Assembly: GCA_964017155.1 (NCBI GenBank) | Contig: OZ024857.1 | Location: 35,798,741-35,862,740, forward strand | Length of the DNA: 64,000 nt | Direction of reading: 5' to 3' | Origin: Oasisia sp. SBJ-2009 | Taxonomy: Eukaryota > Annelida > Polychaeta > Sabellida > Siboglinidae | Part shown: in pieces, positions 34,601 through 47,202 of the stretch | Layout: the number at the start of each line of letters is the position of its first letter | How positions within the stretch are numbered: position 1 is the first letter of the stretch | Program-made: the position numbers and the translations under genes | Notes under the pieces: model-generated | Told to the model about the DNA's origin: nothing | Seen by the model: only the letters and a program-made list of their open reading frames with translations | Database searches by the model: none

Positions 34601-37600
34601 CCAACCCGAGCCCTACCTGACTTGTTTGATGGCCTCCAGTAGAGCCTGCACTAGTTCAGGTGTTCCCCACAACCCCACCACTTCCTCATCTATGTCCATC
34701 ACTTTGTCAACAAACTCAGCCAGGTTACGCAGCAGATCATCTGTAACAAACATACAGTGTCACTTGTAAGTTCAATGTATGCAGCCAACAAAGAAATACA
34801 ATTATCACATGTTTTACATTTGTCATAATAATCTCATTGTATGCCTCCTATTGTTATCTGTTCGGTCACATAGTGTAACTATTCTGGTTTTGCACTTTAT
34901 GGACAGTTTTCATTTTTAAAGAGTCGAGGGGCCCAGTGTCTGACACTCACTGTTGGTGGAGCTCTGCAGTATGAAGAGAATGCTGGCAAAGATAGAGTCA
35001 GACTTCTTGATGGCGGCTGTCCACGTCTTCACTGCAGCATCCGTGGACACACACACCCGCAGCAATCTACAACAAACACATGTCAACACTGCTGTCTCAG
35101 TGGACACACACACCCACAGCAATCTACAACAAACACATGTCAACACTGCTGTCTCAGTGGACACACACACCCACAGCAATCTACAACAAACACTTGTCAA
35201 CACTGCTGTCTCAGTGGACACACACACCCACAGCAATCTACAACAAACACATGTCAACACTGCTGTCTCAGTGGACACACACACCCACAGCAATCTACAA
35301 CAAACACTTGTCAACACTGCTGTCTCAGTGGACACACACACCCACAGCAATCTACAACAAACACTTGTCAACACTGCTGTCTCAGTGAACACACACACCG
35401 CAGCAATCTACAACAAACACTTGTCAACACTGCTGTCTCAGTGGACACACACACCCACAGCAATCTACAACAAACACATGTCAACACTGCTGTCTCAGTG
35501 GACACACACACCCGCAGCAATCTACAACAAACACTTGTCAACACTGCTGTCTCAGTGGACACACACACCCGCAGCAATCTACAACAAACACTTGTCAACA
35601 CTGCTGTCTCAGTGGACACACACACCCGCAGCAATCTACAACACATGTCTTCACTGCTTAATGTGGATGAGATATAAACAAACACAAGCTGTGACGATTA
35701 TGAAAATTTCTCAAATTTCTTAACATTTCCGGAACAAAGCAAAATCTACAAGACGTTTTGCCAGGCTAAACATGTTCTTTGGATAAAGAAAACAAGTACC
35801 AGCATTAAACCTCCAAACCAACGTGTACTTACCTCGTCAGTTCAATCAGAGTAGGTGCATCAGGAGATTCCAAGAGTAACATAAGAAGTTCACTGAAAGT
35901 AGACCGGAGCATCTGTACTGACCATATTCAAATACTAGCTGAGTAACCTTAGTTACCTCAGCACTGTAGTGTGACAATAGACATCTATTAATATTTCTAC
36001 CTGATTCTAGATCAAAGAGAGTATTTGATGTTCATGGTTAGCTACAAATACAAAGTTACTATACAATGGCAAATTACAGTGTTTCTGGGTTGGGTTCATA
36101 ATGTGCATGCACTAAGAATATTTCATAATCTGCAAAATGAACAACTGCACACACAAAATACATGGCAAACAGTAAACCACAGCAACATAGTGCGATGAAT
36201 CCCTGTCTGTGTTTGTTCTATGTGGAGTTCTGCATTAACTTAGCAGCTCATGGTAGTTTCTGACACCTCACATTAACTGTGACAGACTGACAGTCACTTG
36301 TATTTTGACTGGTTTCTCCAACTGATATTATATTATATATATAACAAGTGGTATACAACTATACATACACAAGTCGGTCATGAGCTGTGATTTCTCTACA
36401 GGCCTGTTCGTTACATGCCATGTTGCCCAGGATACCAACGCATATTTCCTGCAGAAAAATCAATATCTTGATGAGTCAATTAGTTATTATATTGTAGATA
36501 AAAAGGCAGTATAGCCACCACATTTATTGTTACAGTGTAATAAATATTCTTTACAGATGCAAATCATATAAAAATCTTAATTAATTGGTTTAACCCATCA
36601 TGAACAATGAACAAGGTTGATGTTGAGGTTAATTTAATATGCACAAGTTATATATTATAATATAAGTACAGATTTCTATAAATTACTGAAAAAATGTACC
36701 CCACCTCACCCTACCCCTGACACTCACCATAGCCCTGGGAGTCCCACCCTCACCCTGTACCCCACCTCACCCTACCCCTGCCACTCACCATAGCCCTGGG
36801 AGTCCCACCCTCACCCTGTACCCCATCTCACCCTACCCCTGACACTCACCGTAGCCCTGGGAGCCCCACCCTCACCCTGTACCCCATCTCACCCTACCCC
36901 TGACACTCACCGTAGCCCTGGGAGTCCCACCCTCACCCTGTACCCCCCCTCACCCTACCCCTGACACTCACCATAGCCCTGGGAGCCCCACCCTCACCCT
37001 GTACCCCATCTCACCCTACCCCTGACACTCACCGTAGCCCTGGGAGTCCCACCCTCACCCTGTACCCCCCCTCACCCTACCCCTGACACTCACCATAGCC
37101 CTGGGAGCCCCACCCTCACCCTGTACCCCATCTCACCCTACCCCTGACACTCACCATAGCCCTGGGAGTCCCACCCTCACCCTGTACCCCATCTCACCCT
37201 ACCCCTGACACTCACCGTAGCCCTGGGAGTCCTACCCTCACCCTGTACCCCATCTCACCCTACCCCTGACACTCACCATAGCCCTGGGAGCCCCACCCTC
37301 ACCCTGTACCCCATCTCACCCTACCCCTGACACTCACCGTAGCCCTGGGAGTCCCACCCTCACCCTGTACCCCATCTCACCCTACCCCTGACACTCACCG
37401 TAGCCCTGGGAGTCCTACCCTCACCCTGTACCCCCCCCCCTCTCCCTACCCCTGACACTCACCATAGCCCTGGGAGCCCCACCCTCACCCTGTACCCCAT
37501 CTCACCCTACCCCTGACACTCACCGTAGCCCTGGGAGTCCCACCCTCACCCTGTACCCCACCCCACCCTACCCCTGACACTCACCATAGCCCTGGGAGTC

Positions 37601-40600
37601 CCACCCTCACCCTGTACCCCACCCCACCCTACCCCTGACACTCACCATAGCCCTGGGAGTCCCACCCTCACCCTGTACCCCACCCCACCCTACCCCTGAC
37701 ACTCACCATAGCCCTGGGAGCCCCACCCTCACCCTGTGTACCCCACCCCACCCTACCCCTGACACTCACCATAGCCCTGGGAGTCCCACCCTCACCCTGT
37801 ACCCCACCCCACCCTACCCCTGACACTCACCATAGCCCTGGGAGTCCCACCCTCACCCTGTACCCCACCCCACCCTACCCCTGACACTCACCATAGCCCT
37901 GGGAGCCCCACCCTCACCCTGTGTACCCCACCCCACCCTACCCCTGACACTCACCATAGCCCTGGGAGTCCCACCCTCACCCTGTGTACCCCACCCCACC
38001 CTACCCCTGACACTCACCATAGCCCTGGGAGTCCCACCCTCACCCTATACCCCACCCCACCCTACCCCTGACACTCACCATAGCCCTGGGAGCCCCACCC
38101 TCACCCTGTGTACCCCACCCCACCCTACCCCTGACACTCACCATAGCCCTGGGAGTCCCACCCTCACCCTGTGTACCCCACCCCACCCTACCCCTGACAC
38201 TCACCATAGCCCTGGGAGCCCCACCCTCACCCTGTGTACCCCACCCCACCCTACCCCTGACACTCACCGTAGCCCTGGGAGCCTGTGACTTGGCAATGAC
38301 ACCCGTTAGGATGTCAACAGCCTTGAAGTCTTGCAAAAAACTGACAACCTCCTGAAGGAAATGACACATTGACACATAATGACATAGTGACACATAATGG
38401 CAGTGATATAAAGCATGTGAATATGGCGAAAGTAGTGACATTGACACCATCATTGTGTGGTAGGACTACTTTAGGAGTCACCTTCTGTAGTGTGTACTAG
38501 CACCAGCAGGAAGACAGCATCTTGCTGCTGCCAGTGGCGAACACTGCTTCATCTCTGTAATCAACATTCCTGGCCCTGCACTAGTTTCCTGACCTACAAC
38601 CTCATACCTTCATCGTAATCTTAGAAAAGTATTCAACAATGGCTATGAAGCAGGCTATCAGATGACCTTGATAACTAAACTGAAGAAGAATTTAATGCTT
38701 TCCAGAAAATTGATGTTTCTAGTTACATCCTTTAAACTCTGAGGTTCAGTAGGTAACTATGTATGAGAGATTGTCTTTCTTTTATTATTTTCCTGGTGGA
38801 ATTAACCGTTAGAGTTTATCAGTTTTCAAGTATTTCTGTGGTAATTTTCTTAAGAATTTTTTTCAATATACTCCCACACAAAAATATTTGATCTGGTGGG
38901 AAAGCTATTTCCCTTGTGTTTGGATTTATACCAGACCAGAGAAGAATGATGTACTTGGCACTGCACATGTCATAAACACTGAATTCAATAGAGTTGAGTG
39001 CCTGACACAGACACCCACCGGATTCATTGACATGTCCCACAAGTTGCACAGCTCATCTTGGAGGCCATCCTCAAGGTCAAGGCCACTGTCAGAGGTCGGC
39101 TTCGCATCCTTGCTCTCGTTTTCGCTGTCAACGGCCTGCACAGATAACATATCTCAATGCCTATCTCGACTTCATTAAGTCAGCTGATCAACTTATCTTC
39201 TGCAATATCATGATATTGCAGACATAAGGTCAACAGAAATGTAAAGGTGACAAATAAATTGCTTTTTACTACATCAATACATAGTTTAAAGGTGTTGATG
39301 CAACAAGGTTGTCACAAAGAGATGTTACTTCTGATGGCAAGTTGACAAGGTCACCTTTGGCTTAACGGGAGTCCAACTGTTATATGTAAGATTTTGTGTA
39401 CCCCTTCTGACATATTGGTTGATTTTGTGTTTGGATTCTTGGAACCACATAATCAGGGATGGTCCATTCCACCATGACTAACACTACATGTTGAGCAAAA
39501 TTATGCAACAAAACAAATTTTCACACAACATTATTTCAAATGATTAAAAAAAGTTGTCTGTAATAAGCTTGGACCAAGTGCTACTTAAAAGTGTTTGCTG
39601 GCAGATATTTATAGAAACGGGACTGACTGTACACAAAATGGGCAGAAATATTTGACTGTCTACAACATTCTCCTCATTGTACATGAAATTATTTATTTTT
39701 TCATTAGACACGTTATTATCTACTCACATCTACTCAGTTTATTTAAAAATTTAGTTTCGTAAGAGTTCTGGTTAATTACCAAAATATCAATATAAATTAT
39801 AGTTATTAAAATTATGCAAACAAATCAAAATTATTTATTTATTCCCATTTGTCCTGGTGCTAAGTTCAAACGATACGTTGCATCAGAAACCCGACATTAA
39901 CAAATAAACACACATTATGACATTTTCTTATATTAGTTGACAAGAAATATAGTCAAACCACTTACTAGGGCGCTTGACTGACATTACAACTGGTTCAACA
40001 ATATTGGTCACAACTGGCAATTTATCATTTCATTGCTAAGTCTATGAGTAATTATCACATGATTGTCATAAAACAATAAGAAATTACTGAATATATATTT
40101 GCACTGTACACTACAGCTAGTTCCAATGTAAATTATGTATCTTACATATTTAGTTTGTTGATTTGTCTACATATGTATATAAATATTACCATCAGATCAT
40201 TTACAATGATAAATGATCATCTATGTGGCAATGTCAACTTGTGTCATATGAAGGAAATCTGAAGTGGACATCACTTTGTAAGTTTGTAGTAGATTCAACA
40301 CCTGTGCTGCCCCTTCCAGTTACACTAACCACCACCCTCAGGGCGGATGGCATCATATCAGAAGCGTATCATTTTGAATGTAAGGAACTAAACATAAAGA
40401 AAGAACCTGTACTGAAAGCAAGCCTAGCTGACCCCTGAGTACTAAAGAGACCAGGTGTGTCTCTCCTCTCACCTGGATCAGCTTCATGAGGGTGGTGAAC
40501 AGCCAGTGTTTGCTGAACACTGTGCCTCCAATGTTGTCCGCATCCAGAATCCTCTCCCTCAGCAGCTCTGGGGGAGGTTCAGGGTTGCGATCTTTCCCGC

Positions 40601-40739
40601 TGCACTGGAGCGGGCCATTTGAGTTCTCTCCTTCGCTCTCCGTCTGTGACGTGTCAGTGGCGCCATCTGCCGGGTGCCTCACCTCGTCCGTGTGCTGCTC
40701 CGGGTGGCTGCTACTGGTACTACTCACTATGTCAGTCAT
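31638..40739 (-). CDS. SAAL1: SAAL1 (serum amyloid A-like 1) orthologue
   Basis: ARM-like protein; in vertebrates it is linked to cell proliferation, and its molecular role is poorly known. Eleven minus-strand coding exons: 40,739-40,473, 39,135-39,019, 38,351-38,268, 36,448-36,369, 35,892-35,833, 35,066-34,951, 34,740-34,617, 34,394-34,312, 33,876-33,709, 32,673-32,303 and 31,910-31,638. All have GT-AG borders and matching phases, giving 580 residues (human is about 470). Diagnostic stretches, in family order: '[19 protein letters not shown]', '[10 protein letters not shown]', '[19 protein letters not shown]', '[12 protein letters not shown]', '[12 protein letters not shown]', '[15 protein letters not shown]', '[12 protein letters not shown]'. 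Exon 10 carries a Glu/Gly/Lys-rich insertion. The acceptor at 40,753 ends 13 bases before the ATG, so an upstream leader exon exists. Three junctions (exon 3 donor, exon 6 and exon 9 acceptors) are tandemly amplified. Confidence 0.9.
32857..33063. repeat. 21-bp tandem repeat, about 10 copies
   Basis: The unit is 'ggtggtgtcagtgttgttga' plus one A. It lies in the SAAL1 intron between exons 9 and 10, next to a longer GTG-rich tract. Open frames on both strands are artefacts. Confidence 0.95.
33839..34045 (-). repeat. SAAL1: Triplicated SAAL1 exon 9 acceptor
   Basis: Three copies of a segment with the intron end 'cgtttgttacag' and exon start 'ttgactatgctggcatgctg'. Exon starts would fall at 33,876 (the copy continuous with the rest of exon 9), 33,948 and 34,031. 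The first two are 72 bases apart and stay in frame with no stop. The third is 83 bases further and is out of frame. Confidence 0.85.
35050..35650 (-). repeat. SAAL1: 57-bp minisatellite carrying the SAAL1 exon 6 acceptor
   Basis: About ten units plus a partial one. On the minus strand each has the acceptor 'tgtttgttgtag' and the exon start 'attgctgtgggtgtgtgtgt'. The copy at 35,067 joins the true exon 6. The unit equals 19 codons, so upstream acceptors would add 19-residue blocks ('[13 protein letters not shown]' core) without a stop, until a 56-bp unit near 35,390 breaks the frame. Confidence 0.9.
36700..38268 (-). repeat. SAAL1: 61-63-bp minisatellite carrying the SAAL1 exon 3 donor
   Basis: Twenty-six copies of a minus-strand segment that includes the last exon bases 'gctcccagggctayg' and the splice donor 'gtgagtgtcag'. 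The rightmost copy is the true exon 3 end (38,268). The next three units are 63 bp (21 codons) and keep the frame. The following 61-bp unit shifts it into a stop at 38,040. It fills nearly all of the intron between exons 3 and 4. Confidence 0.95.
38352..40472. other. SAAL1 introns 1 and 2 around exon 2
   Basis: Apart from exon 2 (39,019-39,135) I see only AT-rich, unremarkable intron sequence with no array or element. Confidence 0.6.
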
Positions 40740-40752
40740 TTGTGTGTCTGTG

Positions 40753-42649
40753 CTAGAAACAGAAAGAAGTTGCATATAAGTTAATGAGCTGTTTAATGGT
40801 AATATGCATATGTTGGTATTATGTTAACATAGTTATTTCATAAACCATAAATGATAATTAATGTGACACCGACACATTAGTAATGCAATCAAATTTGGGG
40901 TAACAGCATCAAGTCATCCACTTCAAGTACCGGGTATGTTACTGTTACTTTAAAACAATTATCATCAAGCATTGATCTAATTGTAATACTATGCCCTTCA
41001 GCCGGCATTTAATAAACAGAATTTTACACATGTATGGAAATACATGCATAGAGCAGCATAACATATTATTTTCCTTGTTTTGTAAATATTCAAAATGTTG
41101 CAAACAAAGCAGTGAATCCAAGGTATTAAAATGTTAAATTTATACACACATTTTTAGCAACATTATTTGTCAACAAAATCACAAGTGTCACGAAGCGTGT
41201 GTTCGGATGTATGCAGAAGTTAAATATAACTTGTCCAATGGATAAGTAGTTGACCCATAGCTTTATACAGAGACCTGTCCACACGTCACTTGGATAGGTA
41301 AAAGCCGTTTTGGACAGGTAAAAATATCACTTGACAGGTGGTGGATGGGTAAAAAAATTATCAACAAAAGGTCAACCAAAATCATAGATATTGTCATTTG
41401 TTTTGAAAATGGGTGTCACGTGTGTTTATTGTTTATTTCAATTGTTTATTTCAATTGTGTCCATTGAGAGTTTTAAAAACATGTCTACCAAACAAATAGT
41501 GACTGGCACATATTTGAGCTTGCATAAAGCCGTGGGTAAACGTTCCTTCACACCTACACACATAGACAAGTGAAGACATGTCGAGCACATCCTGGCTAGG
41601 TTTGCTTTTTCAAATGAACCTGAAAAAAACATTGCCCACAAAACTTTACTGAGGAGCCCCTTAATGTGTGCATATGAAACATGTTAAACATTGCTTTCAT
41701 ATTCTGTCCAGTTTGGCCTGTGGTAAATGTGCCAGCTGGTCAAGACTGGTCCAGTTGGCCTGGCCAGTTACATACACAGCTGGCTGCATTACTGACCACT
41801 GTGAGTACTGACCACACCACAGCAGTGACGACTGCAGCAGCACCAGGACTCATGAGCCTGAAGGCGACACACCTGTCTGCATTCAATTCACATTTCAGCC
41901 TGTTATCTCAAGTCAAACTGGAGAATGGAATTTCTCGGTTCCACCCATGATAAAACAGTGTTAATTACTACATAATTTGTAATAAATTACATTAGTATTA
42001 TTAAAAATACTCACAAAATGTTGCATTTAATTGTAATTGCCAAACCATTATTTTATGACATTCCTTTTTGATTTGCCATACGGCTATCAGGTGCACCATA
42101 GCAACTACCCCACAACAAGGCTGCATAAATTACGCAGAGTTAGCAGGAGAGATTTACTTGATAGATTTACTAGGGTACTTGAGTGGCAGGCATGTGTAAC
42201 CGCATAACTCTGAAACCAGTTCATTCCAGTTTCTACTGAGCTTATTTCTGGTCAAACGGTCAGCGATATCTCCATGGCAGTTATAATATAAGGCAGTTGT
42301 AACTAGTTATTTATGAGCAACAAACTGGCATTTCACAGTTAGTTTATGAGACTGCACAATGTTGTCCCTATTAAAACATGCTAAAAGACCCCTTTCAACA
42401 AACACCCCAGAGAACTAACATGACACGGGACAGTGGGTGAGAATAGGTACATTTCAACCATGGACCACCAAACATGGAGCAAAACTAAACAAATCAACAA
42501 CAGACAATTTCACTCTACAGTTTGACTAAATACACCTGTAATAATTGTGCCGTTGAGATCAGGCAAGAATACAGAAGCCATAATTATTATGGTGTTTATG
42601 GCTCTAAGCCAGGGGAATACAATATCAACAAATGCAGAAAAATGTGTAA
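40753..42649. other. Upstream SAAL1 intron with a dispersed repeat
   Basis: No coding exon seen. About 41,270-41,425 contains 'cacttggataggt', 'ttttggacaggtaaaaat' and 'gaaaatgggtgt', which recur in the same order at 52,405-52,550. It is therefore a dispersed repeat family, type unknown. Confidence 0.5.
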
Positions 42650-43775
42650 CGTATAGTTGTGATATCTATCTTCACATGACTAAAGAGAACACATATGAGT
42701 TGTGATATCTATCTTCACATGACTAAAGAGAACACATGAGTTGTGATATATATCTTCACATGACTAAAGAGAACACATATGAGCTGTGACATCTATCTTC
42801 ACATGACTAAAGAGAACACGTATGAGCTGTGACATCTATCTTCACATTACTAAAGAGAACACGTATGAACTGTGATATCTATATTCACATGACTAAAGAG
42901 AACACGTATGAGCTGTGATATGTATCTTCACATGACTAAAGAGAAAAAATATGAGCTGTGATATCTATCCTCACATGACTAAAGAGAACACATATGAGCT
43001 GTGATATCTATCTTCACATGACTAAAGAGAACACGTATGAGCTGTGATATCTATCTTCACATGACTAAAGAGAACACGTATGAGCTGTGATATATATCTT
43101 CACATGACTAAAGAGAACACGTATGAGCTGTGATATCTATCCTCACATGACTAAAGAGAACACGTATGAGCTGTGATATCTATCTTCACATGACTAAAGA
43201 GAACACGTATGAGCTGTGATATCTATCCTCACATGACTAGAGAACACGTATGAGCTGTGATATCTATCTTCAGATGATTAAAGAGAACACGTATGAGCTG
43301 TGATATCTATCCTCACATGACTAAAGAGAACACGTATGAGCTGTGATATATATCCTCACATGACTAAAGAAAACACGTATGAGCTGTGATATATATCCTC
43401 ACATGACTAAAGAGAACACGTATGAGCTGTGATATCTATCTTCACATGACTAAAGAGAACACGTATGAGCTGTGATATCTATCCTCACATGACTAGAGAA
43501 CACGTATGAGCTGTGATATCTATCCTCACATGACTAAAGAGAACACGTATGAGCTGTGATATCTATCCTCACATGACTAAAGAGAACACGTATGAGCTGT
43601 GATATCTATCCTCACATGACTAAAGAGAACACGTATGAGCTGTGATATCTATCCTCACATGACTAAAGAGAACACGTATGAGCTGTGATATCTATCCTCA
43701 CATGACTAAAGAGAACACGTATGAGCTGTGATATCTATCCTCACATGACTAAAGAGAACACGTATGAGCTGTGAT
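42650..43775. repeat. 43-bp minisatellite, about 26 copies
   Basis: The plus-strand unit is built from 'tgagctgtgatatctatcct' and 'cacatgactaaagagaacac'. Some units lack five bases ('gactagagaac'). On the SAAL1 sense (minus) strand each unit reads 'gtgttctctttag', like a splice acceptor, followed four bases later by 'gtgagg'. Confidence 0.95.
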
Positions 43776-44107
43776 CTTGAGTATATAAATTTTTACAATT
43801 ACGTAATCCTTACGAGCACAGCATGTGCTATAAAACAACATGTTTGGGGATACATTCACAATCTGAAATTATTGACACCATTTTGTCCAGTCATGTGGCA
43901 TTGACATAATAAAATGATAACTGGACATGACCATTAATTATTACCACCCATCATTTGTCTTTCACGACTGACCATATTATTACTTGTTATGACTACCAAA
44001 TGACTTATTCTTTAATGAAATCAGTGTACAGGTACAGAAGTGAGGCTGACTAGTTGCAGTCCTACTGCACCCTACAAGTAGACACCCCTTTCCATCTTTA
44101 TCTTCAG

Positions 44108-44466
44108 CTTTCTCCCTCCACTAGTCTGTCACCCTCCACTAGTCTGTCACCCTCCACTAGTTTGTCACCCTCCACTAGTCTGTCACCCTCCACTAGTCTG
44201 TCACCCTCCACTAGTCTGTCACCCTCCACTAGTCTGTCACCCTCCACTAGTCTGTCACCCTCCACTAGTTTGTCACCCTCCACTAGTCTGTCACCCTCCA
44301 CTAGTCTGTCACCCTCCACTAGTCTGTCACCCTCCACTAGTCTGTCACCCTCCACTAGTCTGTCACCCTCCACTAGTCTGTCACCCTCCACTAGTCTGTC
44401 ACCCTCCACTAGTCTGTCACCCTCCTCTAGTCTGTCACCCTCCACTAGTCTGTCACCCTCCTCTAC
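44108..44466. repeat. 18-bp minisatellite, about 20 copies
   Basis: The unit is 'ctagtctgtcaccctcca', with rare T and C variants. The Ser/Pro/Leu-rich and Glu/Gly-rich open frames are artefacts. Confidence 0.95.
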
Positions 44467-46135
44467 CTGCCTCTGCACAGTCTGTCAGTCTCCCAACTTA
44501 ACTGCCCGTGTCCCCTTTTTCATTATCCCAAACACAAATTTGGATTTCATCCAGTTTCTTCTATATGTGACAAAAGCTAAGTTTCTTCCATAATTCCAGA
44601 ACAATATTGTCCACAACTGTTTCAATACAAAAACAAGTTTTTTTCTCACTAACTCCGCTACTGAAATGTCTATAACATAATGTAGTTTAACTGTACACAT
44701 ACCTACATTTAAAATGTGTAGGTGCCCACTCATTAAATGTATCAATCTTCACCTGTCGCTTCACAACCATGTAGTTATTTATCTCAGTTGTTCCATAAAC
44801 AGATGTACCAGGGTGGGTGACAATGGCAGGTCAAATAACTCATCAAACAAACGGGTCAATGGGGCAGTGCTTTAAATAATCCTGTTTTTTCTGTATTTCT
44901 GGCTGTAACCAGTACAGAGCCAGTGGCCAGGCCACTGTACAGATGTGACCAATGTCAACAGGAGAAACAATTATTTACAACAGGGGAGAAACTATCAGTT
45001 ACCATAAGGACTATTCTTAGACAAATCTACAAGTAAAAAATTGGTCAAGTCCGTTGGAGTATTATTACTGCGATTTTTGTGACTCGTAGTGGTATAATAG
45101 CATATATAAGCAATTTAAAAAATAAAGTATTTTATAATTCTAGTTTTCAAAAACAAGTCATTAAAGAAGTTTACATAGCAGTCACGGCAATTTCTTTTAG
45201 AAATATACACCACCAATAATAAACATACATTGTATATAATTTTGTAATCTGCCCCAACTCTGTTGGTAGAAACTGTCCTTTCATACATGTTGTATCACGG
45301 GTCTATATGACAGGGTAACATCTGCCATAATTACAACCTTTTCTATCTGCAATTAACCAGTATGTAATACAATGAATTATGTCGTTTTGGTTTTCCAAAA
45401 ACATACAATTTCCCAAAAGTTAAAATTCATTATGATTACATTATAGCATTGTCTGAAAACCACTTACTGGTGAGAACAAATGTTTATCAATAAATATTCT
45501 AAAGCATATCCCATTACAGGTGTGTGCACATTTGAACAGATCTGGTAGGACTGAATACCCCTCCTACCTTTACCGCCTCCTACCATAACCCCCACCATCA
45601 CCCCTCACCATCACCCCCAACCATCACCCCTCACCATCAACCCCCCCCGCCCCCCACCATCACCCCCACCATCACCCCTCACCATAACCCCCCTCCCACC
45701 CACCCTTCCCATCATCACCCCCCCCCCCCCCCCACCCACCCACCCACCCATCACTGGTCACCATAAGTGCCATGTTTATGTGTTGATGTGGTCAAGGAGT
45801 GTGCCTGGATGGTCAGCATAAGACCCAACAACAGCAGTGTGAAACTAGCACAGTCCTTACTGGGTTAAGTTATTCAAGCGGGTCAATGTCAGTGGGTTGG
45901 CTCCAGGTCAGGCAATTTGTCGTAAGTTGGCAGAAAAGTCAAGAAATCAAGCTGAGATTGCGTGGAGGTTGTTTGTGTGCTGTGTGAATCCTCATGGGGT
46001 CATTCGGTGCAGTGGACTAGAGGTGGCGGGAGACAGAGGTGAACAGGTGCACTCAGCAAACACAGTCAATGCACACACACTGCACACACACTGCACACAC
46101 ACTGCACACAACCTGAGCATATGCCAGCATGGTGC
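44467..46135. other. Upstream intron/intergenic DNA
   Basis: No exon recognised. A low-complexity 'caccatcacccc' tract with long C runs occupies about 45,590-45,760. A short CA-rich repeat, 'actgcacacac', lies near 46,075-46,110. Confidence 0.5.
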
Positions 46136-46380
46136 GCGGACAAAACCCCCTCCGGACAAAACCCCCTCGGACAAAACCCCCTCCATACATAACTCCCTCT
46201 AGACATAAGCCATTTCCGGACAAAACCCCCTTGGACAAAACATAATTCCTTCTAGACAATCCATTTCTGGACAAAACCCCTTCATCAATGATACTAGACA
46301 CAGGGTAACTTGCTTGAATAGCACCGTTATTGTGCCAGTAATTATAAAATAGTTGGTATGTATTTACATTTTTTACATAC

Positions 46381-46418
<38 letters not shown>

Positions 46419-46519
46419 TGTATATATATATATATATATAATAATATTGCCATATTCAACGTGCATTACATGATGAATTGGAATGTAGTCTCAGTAGTCT
46501 GGCATTGACTCATATAGTG

Positions 46520-46591
<72 letters not shown>

Positions 46592-47202
46592 AAAATGAAA
46601 TATGGCAAATAAATATAAGATATAGATATAAGATATACATATTATACATAATTTGTTCTTTAAAATGAAAAATATATTTTAATATAATAAATAAATAAAG
46701 ACAAAATTAAAATAATAGATTATCTATTTAACAATAATTGTGGTGTAAACTAGTTAATAAATAAATAAATATACGGTGGCTGTATATAAAATGTCCTTTA
46801 AAATTGTTTAAAAAAAAGATATATATTATCTTCTAAAAATATAATTTTAATTAGTAAACATACATTATAAGAGGACTAACATATCATTTAAAATTATAAT
46901 TACAATTGAATGCGTCCAATTTTGTTTTAAAAATATATTTATACAATTATTAAGTTAAGATAACATTTCAGGAGAAAAGAAGATTGTTGTTCAGCACCAC
47001 CGATCCGCTATATTATATATAGCATGCACAAATATACAGCCAAGCTAAGTTTACTCCTTTTGATAATTCTTGAGGCTAGTATCTATGATGAGGGGGTTTT
47101 GTCCGAGGGGGGTTTGTCCGGAAGGAGTTTATGTCTTGATGGAGTTATGTATGGAGGGGGTTTTGTCCGAGGGGGTTTTGTCCGAGGGGGTTTTGTCCTA
47201 CC
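46136..47202. mobile_element. Inverted-repeat (fold-back-like) element
   Basis: The left arm (46,136-46,290) carries repeated 'ggacaaaaccccctc' and ends in 'caatgatact'. The right arm (about 47,080-47,202) is its reverse complement, with repeated 'gagggggttttgtcc', 'ggagttatgtatggag' and 'agtatctatgatgag'. About 800 AT-rich bases with two (AT)n runs separate them. The arms themselves are short tandem repeats, typical of fold-back elements. No coding capacity and no clear target duplication. Confidence 0.5.

Noticed and set aside
42650..43775. CRISPR-like array because of regular spacing.
   Set aside because: Units are tandem with no unique spacers, no cas genes are near, and the DNA is animal.
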